Below the pieces are notes generated by a model, which was given only the letters and a program-made list of their open reading frames with translations, ran no database searches and was not told the origin of the DNA. DNA of 64,000 bases from Oceanospirillaceae bacterium. Its GTDB lineage: Bacteria; Pseudomonadota; Gammaproteobacteria; Pseudomonadales; Litoribrevibacteraceae. Numbering within the stretch: the first letter of the stretch is position 1; each line of letters begins with the position of its first letter. Of this stretch, positions 15,714-24,499 are shown piece after piece. The position numbers and the translations under genes are program-made. The stretch lies in assembly GCA_015665455.1 (NCBI GenBank), contig JADFAD010000001.1:310001-374000 (forward strand). The letters run 5' to 3'.

Positions 15714-18197
15714 ATGGCTGTATCATCAATAGGTATCGGTTCTGGTGTTCTAACAAGTGAATTGATTGATTCATTGGTAGAGGCAGAGCGTGCCCCAACT
15801 GAATTGCGTCTTGATCGAGAACAAGAGGATTTAGATGCGCAGCTCTCCGCCTATGGACAAATCCAAAGCTCATTGCAAGATTTTCGTCTTCCTGCCCGAG
15901 TATTGAGCAATCCGAATGCGCTATTGGGGACTGAAGTTACGTCTACCGATTCAGAGATTAGCGTAACAGCTTCATCCAGTGCTCCTTTGGCAGAGTATTC
16001 TGTCGAGGTGACCCAAGTTGCCCAGGCCCACTCCGTTGTATCTGGTGTATTTACTACGGAAGATGATGTGATTGGCACGGGAACCCTAAAATTTGAGCTT
16101 GGTACTTATACTTATGTTGATGATGGGGTAGATCCTGTAGACCCATCTGATGACACGTATACGTTTGCGAACAATGGAGGCGGAAGTTTTACCGTCGATA
16201 TTACATCTGATAACAATACGCTAGCCGGTGTAGCAGCCGCGATTAATGATGAGGATATTGGTGTTCGGGCTGATGTTGTAGATACAGGCTCAGGGTTTGT
16301 GTTGGTGTTTACCTCTGAAGAGAGTGGTGAGTCTAATGCATTAAAAATTACCGCTCAGACCGACTCAACCGATGGTGATACCACAGACAATGCGGGACTC
16401 TCGCAGCTAACTTATACTGAAGACCCCACTCAACGCTTTATGTCTGAGACCCAAGCGGCACAAGATGCGAACTTGACAGTGAATGGTCTTGCTATTACCA
16501 GTTCAACCAACAAAATTAATGATGTTGTTTCTGGTGTAACACTTGATCTTAATGACGTCACTGACGGCACAGCAAAGATCAAAGTCACCCGAGATGCTTC
16601 TGTTGTTGGTGAGCGAATTCAAGACTTGGTGGATGCCTACAATTCGTTTAAAGAGTTAATGGACAGTTTTTCAACGTACGATCCTGATAATGCGGAAACG
16701 TCTCTTTTGCTTGGTGATAGTACACTGCGAAACCTTGAACATCAGGTTGACTCTGTGTTTGGTCAAATAGTTACAGGAATGGAGGATGCAAACGTTCGTT
16801 CTCTGGCTGAGTTGGGGTTGACTCTGTCAAAAACAGAAAACCAATACGAGTTTGATCAAGATAAATTCAACGAGGTATTTGATGAGTACCCTGAAGATGT
16901 TGCTGCAATTTTCTCGCAAAAGCTGGACAGTACGTCATCTCGAGTTGATTTAAAAAGTGTTGTCAGCGGTACTACGGTTCCTGGTTCCTACGATTATTCT
17001 ATTACTCAGCTTGCGACTCAAGGTTCGTATACGGGTACTGCAACTGCAGGCGGTGGGTTTACTGTAGATTCAAACAATGATGAATTTAAAGTCAATGTGA
17101 ATGGTGTAGCTTCTGGCACTATTACATTAACATCAGGGGCTTATGCTGATGGTGATGCGCTTGCTCTAGAGATTCAGTCTCAAATAAATAACGACAGTAC
17201 TTTAAAAAATAATTCAGCGACAGTTGTGGTTGCTTATGACAGTGGTACTGATAGTTTTTCTATAACGTCAGATTTATATAAAAGTTCTTCAGTCGTTACT
17301 TTTACAGAAGTTGAATTGAATACAGAAGCTGATTTTGGTCTTTCGTTAACTAATGGTACAGCAGTTACTGGTCAAGATGCGGCAGGAACTATCAATGGCG
17401 TTGGAATGAAAGGAACTGAATCGAGCGGTTCTTTTACTGCTTTATCTGTTTTGACTTCATTCCCGTTCACTGTAGATGCTAATAATGATGAGTTTTCTAT
17501 ATCTGTTGACGGTATAACATCGAGTATATTGTCTCTAACTCAACAAGCCTATGCTTCCGGGACTGATTTAGCGACTGAAGTTCAAACGCAAATAAATGCT
17601 GACGCAACGCTTACATCTGCAGGTAAGTCAGTTACGGTAAGTTTCGATACGGATAAATTAATAATAACGTCTGATTCAACTGGGACATCTTCTACTGTTT
17701 CTATTGCATCACTTGATACTAATTCAAGTGCAGATTTAGGTTTCAGTCTGAACAGTTCATTAAGTAAAGCGGGTGAAGACTTTACAGAAACGGGCGTTAC
17801 GGCAAGTGGTAATAGATTAGAGCTTGATGATCCTGATGATGATGCCGATGGTGTAGTTCTGGATGTGTTGGTTAATAATTTCCAATCGGGTGAGACAGAG
17901 ATTACTGGTACAGCTAATTATGTTTCAGGTGTTGCTGATGAATTAGTCTCTTTGTTTAATGGGTTCTTAGCGTTTGATGGTTTAATTAACAATAAAACGG
18001 ACAGTATAAAAACTGAACTGTTGTCCGTTGATGAGTCTCGGGCTAGCATGGAAGATCGTTTGTCTGCTCTGGAGGATAAACTGACGATTCAGTTCATATC
18101 TGCGGATTTACAAGTTTCTAAGCTGAAAAACACCGAGCAGTTTGTAACCACTCAGTTGGCGGCCATAGTTGGTTCGTTTACTAATTCAGATGATTAA
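15714..18197 (+). CDS. fliD: Flagellar filament cap FliD, enlarged (827 aa)
   Basis: FliD (HAP2) caps the filament tip and folds incoming flagellin. The N-terminus (SSIGIGSGVLTSELIDSLVEAE) and the end (RLSALEDKLTIQFISADLQV) with its coiled-coil helix are family signatures. The usual length is about 450-680 residues. Here an inserted region at about 437-695 contains two tandem related modules. Each begins FTVD.NNDEF, continues through a V(N/D)G..S motif, a QIN.D.TL segment and an ITSD strand, about 125-135 residues apart. The DNA of this insert looks more AT-rich than its flanks. AAGGTGG precedes the ATG. A terminator lies only 23 bases upstream, so its own promoter is not evident. Confidence 0.95.
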   Translation: MAVSSIGIGSGVLTSELIDSLVEAERAPTELRLDREQEDLDAQLSAYGQIQSSLQDFRLPARVLSNPNALLGTEVTSTDSEISVTASSSAPLAEYSVEVTQVAQAHSVVSGVFTTEDDVIGTGTLKFELGTYTYVDDGVDPVDPSDDTYTFANNGGGSFTVDITSDNNTLAGVAAAINDEDIGVRADVVDTGSGFVLVFTSEESGESNALKITAQTDSTDGDTTDNAGLSQLTYTEDPTQRFMSETQAAQDANLTVNGLAITSSTNKINDVVSGVTLDLNDVTDGTAKIKVTRDASVVGERIQDLVDAYNSFKELMDSFSTYDPDNAETSLLLGDSTLRNLEHQVDSVFGQIVTGMEDANVRSLAELGLTLSKTENQYEFDQDKFNEVFDEYPEDVAAIFSQKLDSTSSRVDLKSVVSGTTVPGSYDYSITQLATQGSYTGTATAGGGFTVDSNNDEFKVNVNGVASGTITLTSGAYADGDALALEIQSQINNDSTLKNNSATVVVAYDSGTDSFSITSDLYKSSSVVTFTEVELNTEADFGLSLTNGTAVTGQDAAGTINGVGMKGTESSGSFTALSVLTSFPFTVDANNDEFSISVDGITSSILSLTQQAYASGTDLATEVQTQINADATLTSAGKSVTVSFDTDKLIITSDSTGTSSTVSIASLDTNSSADLGFSLNSSLSKAGEDFTETGVTASGNRLELDDPDDDADGVVLDVLVNNFQSGETEITGTANYVSGVADELVSLFNGFLAFDGLINNKTDSIKTELLSVDESRASMEDRLSALEDKLTIQFISADLQVSKLKNTEQFVTTQLAAIVGSFTNSDD

Positions 18198-18271
18198 AAA
18201 AATAGCCTGATTTAACTAAATATTAACTGATTAAGTACCCAGAGAAATGGTTACATGGTGTTTCAATAAAC

Positions 18272-18303
18272 AAGGGGATTTTAGCTAAAGTATCCCCTTT
18301 ATT
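18272..18303 (+). terminator. Terminator-like hairpin after fliD
   Basis: AAGGGGAT (18272-18279) pairs with ATCCCCTT (18292-18299) around a 12-base loop, followed by TATT. The T-run is short. The -35 element of the fliS promoter lies inside the loop. Confidence 0.5.
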
Positions 18304-18312
18304 CGCCGTTAA
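18286..18312 (+). promoter_or_regulatory. Sigma-28 (FliA) promoter of fliS
   Basis: TAAAGTAT, 11 bases, GCCGTTAA: consensus FliA spacing, and the same -10 octamer as the flagellin promoter at 12119-12126. The expected transcript start near 18319 leaves too little leader for an ATG at 18329 and supports the fliS start at 18365. Confidence 0.75.
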
Positions 18313-18364
18313 ACTATATTAGATAGATATGTCTTTGGCTTTAAAAAATAAGAGTGCTGCGATT

Positions 18365-18835
18365 ATGAATACATATGCAAATCGTCTAAATCAATATAAT
18401 AAAGTGAACCAGCAAACGGGTATTGTAGATGCTGACCCGCATCGTTTAATTCAGTTATTGTATAACGCATTAAAATCGAATTTATCGAAGGCTCGTGGCT
18501 ATATTGAGCGCAGAGATTTTGAAGCCAAGGGTAAGCATTTAACTAAGTCGGTTGAAATCTTGAAAGCGTTAAGTGATTGCTTAGACGCAAAACATAATCC
18601 TGAATTGGTTGAGAACCTTGCTGGTCTGTATGACTACTGTGCAAGACAGCTTTTACAAGCAAATCTTCAGAATGAAGTAAAGTTTGTGGATGAAGTTGTC
18701 GAGTTAATCACTCCTGTGCAACAAGCTTGGGACGATATTCGTGATCAAGTGGTTCAACCCAAGCAAGAACCAACTTATAACGGTGCTGATTACAGTGGAA
18801 GTGCCGATTATAAAGGCACGACAGCAACAGCATAG
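18365..18835 (+). CDS. fliS: Flagellin export chaperone FliS
   Basis: FliS binds the disordered C-terminus of newly made flagellin in the cytoplasm and prevents premature polymerisation. The start at 18365 gives the family-typical beginning MNTYANRLNQYNKV and is preceded by AAGAG ten bases away. An in-frame ATG at 18329 has no ribosome binding site and lies almost at the predicted transcript start. The 156-residue product has the FliS four-helix core: DPHRLIQLLYNALKSNLSKA, then LTKSVEILKALSDCLD, and a third part with LYDYCARQLLQANLQN. The tail of about 25 residues is polar with Tyr-Ser-Gly-Asp repeats and probably disordered. It is under a sigma-28 promoter. Confidence 0.93.
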   Translation: MNTYANRLNQYNKVNQQTGIVDADPHRLIQLLYNALKSNLSKARGYIERRDFEAKGKHLTKSVEILKALSDCLDAKHNPELVENLAGLYDYCARQLLQANLQNEVKFVDEVVELITPVQQAWDDIRDQVVQPKQEPTYNGADYSGSADYKGTTATA

Positions 18836-18917
18836 GCCGGAATGTTTGAACTTATTACTTGGTATTAGGGTCTTAAGTTTAACGCGTTATTTGATAGATT
18901 AAATGGGAGGGTCAGCG

Positions 18918-19217
18918 ATGACTGAAGTTACAAAGAAAATTGCCGAAGTTCAACAAGCTATGCGTTTGGCTCTCTCAAATGATGATTGGGAAGAACTGAA
19001 TATTTTGGATACTAAGTGTCGTAACTTGGTTGAAGAAGCGGTTGCTGAAGCGCCTAATAATCAATTAATTGTTCGTGATGCGATACTGCCTTTGCTTGAG
19101 TTGTATAAGCACGCTGTTGCTGCTTGTGAAGCACATAGAGATTCCATAGCGGCAGAACTGAAAGGGTTTAATCGTCAAAAATCAAGTGCTCAGGCCTACC
19201 AAAGCTGTCAGTTTTAG
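18918..19217 (+). CDS. fliT: Small FliT-like flagellar protein
   Basis: FliT-type proteins are small helical export chaperones for FliD. The ATG at 18918 is preceded by GGGAGG (18905-18910) with seven-base spacing and is preferred over an in-frame ATG at 18903. The 99-residue product is all-helical in appearance, with long amphipathic stretches (KKIAEVQQAMRLALSNDDWE and LPLLELYKHAVAACEAHRDS). Its position directly after fliS matches the fliD-fliS-fliT order. Sequence similarity to enteric FliT is low, so the assignment rests mostly on size, helix pattern and position. Confidence 0.65.
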   Translation: MTEVTKKIAEVQQAMRLALSNDDWEELNILDTKCRNLVEEAVAEAPNNQLIVRDAILPLLELYKHAVAACEAHRDSIAAELKGFNRQKSSAQAYQSCQF

Positions 19218-19270
19218 TAGGTTTAATGGCATTTCATAATAAGATATTTCCTCTGTTTTATGTCAGTAAA

Positions 19271-19291
19271 AACAAAAAGTTACTTTTTGTT
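19271..19291. repeat. Perfect 10-base inverted repeat upstream of fleQ
   Basis: AACAAAAAGT and ACTTTTTGTT flank a single T. Such a tight palindrome is more like a protein binding site, or an AT-rich weak terminator for fliT, than a stable RNA hairpin. Confidence 0.3.
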
Positions 19292-19304
19292 GACGTTTAG
19301 TAGT

Positions 19305-19342
19305 GTCATTTAGTTGACTCTGCTGGCATCCTCGGCTTTACT
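19305..19342 (+). promoter_or_regulatory. Candidate FleQ box overlapping a possible fleQ promoter
   Basis: GTCATTTAGTTGAC (19305-19318) matches 11 of the 13 fixed positions of the FleQ box reported for P. aeruginosa (GTCaNTAAAtTGAC, from memory). A possible sigma-70 promoter, TTGACT-N17-TTTACT (19314-19342), overlaps it, so bound FleQ could block its own promoter. Both assignments are by eye. Confidence 0.35.
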
Positions 19343-19465
19343 TCACCGGTAATAATAAGAATTACGATTGGCGTACTGATTCCAAAAGAGATATCAGACG
19401 GTATAACACTGTTTTCTGTGCTGTAGTTTGTGGCACTGAAATGAGAAGGGATGGGTACAAAAACT

Positions 19466-20938
19466 ATGTGGCGCGAAGTAAAAGTTCTGATCATCGATAA
19501 CAATGAAGAACGCCGCACTCAAATAGGCATCGTACTAGATTTCCTAGGCGAAGAGTATTTGCTGACTGATGAAGCCGGTTGGAAGCAGACTTGCGATGAG
19601 ATTCAAAGCCCAGACGCAGATCTACGTTCACCTGAAATTCTAACGGTCGTTGGTGAGTGTTCTGATATTGAAGGGCTTCTTTCAAGCTTGAAAGAATGGG
19701 ATCAAGCGGTTCCAGCGATGTTGATTCGCGGTGTAGACGATGAGTTGCATGAAGTAAATGATGAACCTCTTCAGCACATGTGTATTGGTCGTTTAACCTG
19801 GCCTGCAACGTACAATAAGCTGATGGATCACATCCATAGAGCTCAGATATATCGTGAGCAATTTGATTTAAGTCGTGGTCAACAGCAACGACGTGAAGTT
19901 CAGTTATTTCGAAGTCTTGTTGGTACCAGCAGAACCATTCAGCATGTTCGTGAAATGATGGCTCAAGTAGCTGATAAAGATGCCAGCGTACTTATCACAG
20001 GCCCTAGTGGCACGGGTAAAGAAGTTGTTGCTCGTAACCTTCATCATAACTCCCCTCGAAAAGATAAACCTTTTGTTCCTGTTAACTGTGGCGCTATACC
20101 TGCCGAGCTTCTTGAAAGTGAGCTTTTTGGTCATGAGAAGGGCGCGTTTACTGGGGCTATTTCCAGTCGATCTGGTCGATTTGAAATGGCTGAAGGTGGA
20201 ACCCTGTTTCTAGATGAAATTGGTGATATGCCTTTGACTATGCAGGTTAAGTTACTGCGTGTTCTCCAAGAAAGGACGTATGAGAAAGTCGGTGGTACTA
20301 AGACGTTAAAAACGGATGTTCGTATTATTGCGGCAACGCATAAAGATCTCGAGAATATGATTGAAGACGGTTCATTCCGTGAAGATTTATATTACCGTTT
20401 GAATGTATTTCCGATTGAAATGCCTCCGTTAAAAGAACGAATTGAAGATGTCCCCCTTCTTCTGAATGAGCTTATCTCTCGTTTAGAAAATGAAAAGCGT
20501 GGGTCCATACGGTTCAATTCAGCAGCCATTATGTCGTTATGCCGTCATGAATGGCCGGGCAATGTTCGCGAGTTGGCTAACTTGGTTGAGCGTATGGCGA
20601 TTATGCACCCGTACGGTGTTGTTGGCGTTCAGGAGTTACCGAACAAGTTTCGTCATATCGAGGGCTTTGAAGAAGACCCCGAGATGAATGTTCCGGTTGA
20701 AATTCCGAATACTGTAAGCACTGGTGTGGTTGACCCTGATGCCACTGCCTTGTTACCTGTGAATGGTATAGATCTAAAAGATTACTTAAGTCGACTTGAG
20801 AAGTCTTTAATCTCTCAAGCGCTTGATGATGCCAATGGTGTTGTGGCTCGAGCGGCTGAAAAGTTAAGCTTGAGGCGAACAACGCTGGTTGAGAAGATGA
20901 GAAAGCTTGGGTTAAATAAAGAAAAAGACGCTATTTAG
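19466..20938 (+). CDS. fleQ: Flagellar master regulator FleQ/FlrA
   Basis: FleQ is the AAA+ enhancer-binding protein that activates RpoN-dependent flagellar promoters and in Pseudomonas senses c-di-GMP. The ATG at 19466 gives MWREVKVLIIDNN, as in known FleQ starts; an in-frame ATG at 19451 directly abuts the purine-rich site. The 490 residues comprise a receiver-like domain (1-120), an AAA+ core with Walker A GPSGTGKE (about 178-186) and sigma-54 contact loop GAFTGA (226-231), and a Fis-type helix-turn-helix at the end (VARAAEKLSLRRTTLVEKM). The LFRS motif (147-150) and KExxxRN (185-191), implicated in c-di-GMP binding in P. aeruginosa, are intact. The fleSR two-component genes usually next to it are absent here; fabI follows convergently. 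Confidence 0.95.
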   Translation: MWREVKVLIIDNNEERRTQIGIVLDFLGEEYLLTDEAGWKQTCDEIQSPDADLRSPEILTVVGECSDIEGLLSSLKEWDQAVPAMLIRGVDDELHEVNDEPLQHMCIGRLTWPATYNKLMDHIHRAQIYREQFDLSRGQQQRREVQLFRSLVGTSRTIQHVREMMAQVADKDASVLITGPSGTGKEVVARNLHHNSPRKDKPFVPVNCGAIPAELLESELFGHEKGAFTGAISSRSGRFEMAEGGTLFLDEIGDMPLTMQVKLLRVLQERTYEKVGGTKTLKTDVRIIAATHKDLENMIEDGSFREDLYYRLNVFPIEMPPLKERIEDVPLLLNELISRLENEKRGSIRFNSAAIMSLCRHEWPGNVRELANLVERMAIMHPYGVVGVQELPNKFRHIEGFEEDPEMNVPVEIPNTVSTGVVDPDATALLPVNGIDLKDYLSRLEKSLISQALDDANGVVARAAEKLSLRRTTLVEKMRKLGLNKEKDAI

Positions 20939-20950
20939 GCGTCTTTTTTT
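20922..20950. terminator. Bidirectional terminator between fleQ and fabI
   Basis: AAAAAGACGC (20922-20931) pairs with GCGTCTTTTT (20939-20948), with T-runs on both strands. It overlaps the fleQ stop codon and also serves the fabI operon, whose stop is at 21026. Confidence 0.85.
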
Positions 20951-21025
20951 ATATTCATTTTTTGTTATTGAAATAGTTCGTCCATTTCGTGGGCTCATTT
21001 ACTGACTTCGGCTGATTTGAAAGAA

Positions 21026-21826
21026 CTATCCTAGCGGTGCCATTCCGGCTTTACTCAATCCCCCATCGACGTAAACAATCTCACCTGTAATACCGCTGGC
21101 CATGTCTGAACATAGAAAAGTGGCTGTATTACCGACCTCTTCAATGGTGACACCTCGTCGAAGCGGTGCAACTTCTGCACTGTCTGCTAGCATTCTTCTG
21201 AAGTTTTTGATACCGGCCGCCGCAAGCGTCTTTATGGGGCCAGCAGAGATGGAATTAACTCGAATGTTGTTAGGGCCTAGATCGCTTGCTAAATAGCGCA
21301 CACTGGCCTCTAAGCTGGCTTTAGCCAGCCCCATAACATTGTAGTTAGGAATAATTTGTTGAGAGCCATGATAACTCATGGTTAATAAACTTCCACCAGG
21401 CCTCATCATAGGGGCTAATGCACTGGCCAGTGCCGTAAAGCTGTAGCTGCTGATGTCATGAGCTATTTTGAATGCTTCTCGAGTTGTATTCTCAAGGAAG
21501 CTGCCGTCGAGCGCTTCCATTGGGGCGTAACCAACGGAATGAATCAGAATATCGAATTCACCCCAGTGCTGTTTGATGGCTTGAGAGACCCCTTCGATTT
21601 GTTCATCGTCTGAAACATCGCATGGAATAACAAGGTTGCAGTTCCAATCTTCAGCAAATTTCTCGACACGGGATTTTAGCTTTTCCCCTTGATAAGTAAG
21701 TACTAACTCTGCACCGTGTTGGTGGAAGGCGTCGGCGATGCCTTTGGCAATGGAGTGTTTGCTGGCAAGGCCAACGATTAACGCTCTTTTACCTTCTAGA
21801 AGTCTTGGTGTGTTAATTGTACTCAT
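21026..21826 (-). CDS. fabI: Enoyl-[acyl-carrier-protein] reductase FabI
   Basis: FabI reduces trans-2-enoyl-ACP with NADH in the last step of each fatty acid elongation cycle. The 266-residue protein has the short-chain-dehydrogenase layout of FabI: an N-terminal [16 protein letters not shown] nucleotide site, IHSVGYAP, and the catalytic pair Tyr162 and Lys169 in [13 protein letters not shown], corresponding to Tyr156 and Lys163 of E. coli. Length and motifs are normal. Its ATG overlaps the stop of the upstream ATPase gene (ATGA overlap), so it is translated from the peptide transporter operon, an arrangement I recall for the P. aeruginosa npp operon. Confidence 0.96.
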   Translation of the reverse strand: MSTINTPRLLEGKRALIVGLASKHSIAKGIADAFHQHGAELVLTYQGEKLKSRVEKFAEDWNCNLVIPCDVSDDEQIEGVSQAIKQHWGEFDILIHSVGYAPMEALDGSFLENTTREAFKIAHDISSYSFTALASALAPMMRPGGSLLTMSYHGSQQIIPNYNVMGLAKASLEASVRYLASDLGPNNIRVNSISAGPIKTLAAAGIKNFRRMLADSAEVAPLRRGVTIEEVGNTATFLCSDMASGITGEIVYVDGGLSKAGMAPLG

Positions 21827-23448
21827 GCTGGGGTCTCGTAGAAAGCAGCTTCCATTAGGGTCTTGGTGTATTCATGGCTTGGCGCATTAAATACGTCTTT
21901 GGCGATGCCTTGCTCTACGATGTCGCCTTGTTTAAGAACGATGAGTTGATGGCTAATGGCTTTTACAACGGCAAGGTCATGGCTGATGAATAAGTAAGTG
22001 AGTTTGTACTTACTTTGTAAATCTTTGAGTAGATCCAGTACTTGTGATTGAACGGTTCTATCTAATGCGGAGGTAGGTTCGTCTAATACGATCAGTTCAG
22101 GTTTTAGAATGACGGCTCGAGCAATGGCAATTCGTTGTCGCTGCCCGCCGGAAAATTCATGAGGGTAGCGATTTCGAACATTCGGGTTTAGCCCAACTTC
22201 TTCTAAAATATCTATGACTGCTTTTTCTCTTGCTTGTGCGTCCAGTTGAGGTTCATGAATTTCTAAACCTTCTTCAATGATTTCTTGAATGGACATTCTT
22301 GGACTAAGGCTGCCGTAGGGGTCTTGAAAAACTATCTGCATTTTTTTTCGAAATGGAAGAAGCTGCTTTTGGTTCATTTGATCCAGCCGCTCTTGACCCA
22401 GTTTGATTGAACCTTCGCTGCCCAGTAGGCGAATAATGGCGTGACACAGGGTTGTCTTTCCTGAACCGCTTTCACCAACAATTCCTAATGTCTCACCTTG
22501 TTTGACTGACACTGAGACGTTACTCACGGCCGTAAAGTAATCTTGAACCCGATTGAATATCCCGCCTTTAATAGGAAAGCGAACCGCGAGATCATCTGTG
22601 CATAAAATTTCGGGCGCCGATGGTTCTACTGTAACAGGGGCGCCTTTCGGGTTGGCATTCAATAATGTTTGAGTATATTCGTGTTGCGGGTTGTCAAAGA
22701 CTTGTTCTGTAGTCCCCGATTCAAGAAGATCGCCATGGCGCATAACACAGACGCTGTCCGCATATCGATGAACGATATTTAGATCATGAGTAATCAAAAG
22801 AATCGACATACCAACTTTTTGTTGGAGTTCTCTGAGCAGCTCTAGAATTTGCTTCTGAATGGTGACATCCAAGGCGGTAGTCGGTTCATCTGCGAGTAAA
22901 ATATCAGGTTCATTAGCCAATGCCATGGCAATCATGACACGTTGTTTTTGGCCACCAGACATTTGATGCGGATACTTCTTTAGACTCTGAACGGGGTCAG
23001 GAATTCCAACCAGCTCTAATAGTTCTATGACTCGCGGACGAGCTTGCGCTTTTTTAAGTCCATCGTGCAGATACAAAACTTCGGCGATTTGTTTCTCAAC
23101 CGTGTGCAAAGGGTTGAGGGACGTCATAGGTTCCTGAAAGATCATACTGATGCGGTTTCCTCGAATAGCACGCATTTCAAGTTCGTTCAGTTTCAGGATG
23201 TTCTGACCTTCAAATAGGATTTCGCCTTGATAATTTACGCTACTTTTAGGGTGCAATTGCAAGGAGGATAAAGCCGAGACGGATTTTCCTGATCCACTTT
23301 CACCTACCAAAGCCAGCGTCTTACCAGGATAAAGATTAAAAGACGAGTCTTTGACTGCTTGAGTGGTTTCTACTCCGTTATTGAAGGCAACGGAAAGGTT
23401 TTTAACCTGAAGGATTGGCTGCAGGTTTTGTTTTATTTCTTGAGTCAT
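21823..23448 (-). CDS. yejF: Peptide ABC transporter ATPase with two ABC domains (YejF/NppD-like)
   Basis: This is the cytoplasmic energy subunit of a peptide importer. Two complete nucleotide-binding domains are fused in 541 residues. The first has Walker A GESGSGKS, signature MSGGQKQR and Walker [13 protein letters not shown]. The second has [16 protein letters not shown] and [12 protein letters not shown]. Both carry the C-terminal extensions of oligopeptide importers. This fused form is typical of YejF (microcin C and peptide uptake) and of the Npp system of Pseudomonas. It starts 17 bases after the yejE-like gene and overlaps fabI by four bases. Confidence 0.93.
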   Translation of the reverse strand: MTQEIKQNLQPILQVKNLSVAFNNGVETTQAVKDSSFNLYPGKTLALVGESGSGKSVSALSSLQLHPKSSVNYQGEILFEGQNILKLNELEMRAIRGNRISMIFQEPMTSLNPLHTVEKQIAEVLYLHDGLKKAQARPRVIELLELVGIPDPVQSLKKYPHQMSGGQKQRVMIAMALANEPDILLADEPTTALDVTIQKQILELLRELQQKVGMSILLITHDLNIVHRYADSVCVMRHGDLLESGTTEQVFDNPQHEYTQTLLNANPKGAPVTVEPSAPEILCTDDLAVRFPIKGGIFNRVQDYFTAVSNVSVSVKQGETLGIVGESGSGKTTLCHAIIRLLGSEGSIKLGQERLDQMNQKQLLPFRKKMQIVFQDPYGSLSPRMSIQEIIEEGLEIHEPQLDAQAREKAVIDILEEVGLNPNVRNRYPHEFSGGQRQRIAIARAVILKPELIVLDEPTSALDRTVQSQVLDLLKDLQSKYKLTYLFISHDLAVVKAISHQLIVLKQGDIVEQGIAKDVFNAPSHEYTKTLMEAAFYETPA

Positions 23449-23465
23449 ATTAGCTGCCTGCTGCC

Positions 23466-24497
23466 TTACTTTTGTTTGCGCGGATCAAATGCATCACGTG
23501 TGGCTTCGCCGATGAAAACGAGCAACGTCAGCATGGTGGATAAGGTAACGAAAGCGGTGATACCTAACCATGGTGCTTGAAGGTTTTCTTTTCCTTGTTT
23601 TACTAACTCTCCGAGAGAAGGAGAACCCGTTGGCATCCCGAACCCTAAGAAATCAAGAGAGGTTAGGGTGGTGACAGCACCCGTTAAAATAAAGGGTAAG
23701 AAGGTTAGGGTCGCTACCATGGCATTCGGAAGCATATGTTTGAACATAATGGCGTAGTTGCCTAAACCAAGTGCGCGCGCGGCTTTTACGTATTCTAGGT
23801 TTCTTGCTTTTAGGAATTCGGCTCGTACAAGATCCACAAGCTGCATCCAGCTAAACATCAGCATAATACCCAATAACCACCAGAAATTTGGTGTTACAAA
23901 GCTGGATAAGATGATGAGTAAGTAAAGAATCGGTAAACCGGACCAGACCTCAATTAAGCGTTGACCTACTAGGTCTACTTTGCCGCCGTAGAATCCTTGA
24001 ATAGCGCCGACCATAATCCCGATGATGGTACTTACAATGGTAAGTGTCAGTGCAAATAAGACCGAAATTCTAAAGCCATATATAACACGAGCCATCACGT
24101 CTCGAGCTTGATCATCACTTCCCAACCAATTTTGACTTGAAGGTGGTGCTGGGGCTGGCACAGGTAGGTCATAAATATGAGTGTCGTAGCTGTAACGAAT
24201 GACAGGCCACAGCATCCAGCCATCTTTTTCTTCGATGAGTTCGGAAAGGTAAGGATCACCGTAGTCGGTCAATATTTCAAGGTCGCCACCAAATGTGGTT
24301 TCTGGGTAATCCTTGAAAACAGGTACGTATAATTCGCCATCGTAGCTGACTAATATGGGTTTGTCGTTTGCGATGAACTCAGCAAACAGAGACAGCACGA
24401 ATAACAGTAAGAATAACCACAGGGACCAAAATCCTCGGCGATTTGCTTTGAATTGAGCTAAGCGACGTTGGTTGATTGGGCTGATATTTTTAAACAT
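23466..24497 (-). CDS. yejE: Peptide ABC transporter permease (YejE/NppC-like)
   Basis: This is an inner membrane subunit of the importer. The 343 residues begin with a cytoplasmic stretch and one membrane helix (WSLWLFLLLFVLSLFAEFIA). A periplasmic region of about 100 residues specific to YejE follows (LVSYDGELYVPVFKDYPETT, ending in NWLGSDDQARDVMARV). Then come five helices with the EAA-type loop (EYVKAARALGLGNYAIMFKHMLPNA) that docks to the ATPase. It starts two bases after the stop of the yejB-like gene, so translation is probably coupled. Confidence 0.93.
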   Translation of the reverse strand: MFKNISPINQRRLAQFKANRRGFWSLWLFLLLFVLSLFAEFIANDKPILVSYDGELYVPVFKDYPETTFGGDLEILTDYGDPYLSELIEEKDGWMLWPVIRYSYDTHIYDLPVPAPAPPSSQNWLGSDDQARDVMARVIYGFRISVLFALTLTIVSTIIGIMVGAIQGFYGGKVDLVGQRLIEVWSGLPILYLLIILSSFVTPNFWWLLGIMLMFSWMQLVDLVRAEFLKARNLEYVKAARALGLGNYAIMFKHMLPNAMVATLTFLPFILTGAVTTLTSLDFLGFGMPTGSPSLGELVKQGKENLQAPWLGITAFVTLSTMLTLLVFIGEATRDAFDPRKQK

Positions 24498-24499
24498 GA

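Noticed and set aside
16072-16090. TTGGCACGG inside fliD as a sigma-54 promoter
   Set aside because: No -12 TTGC-like element at the required spacing and it lies within a coding region.
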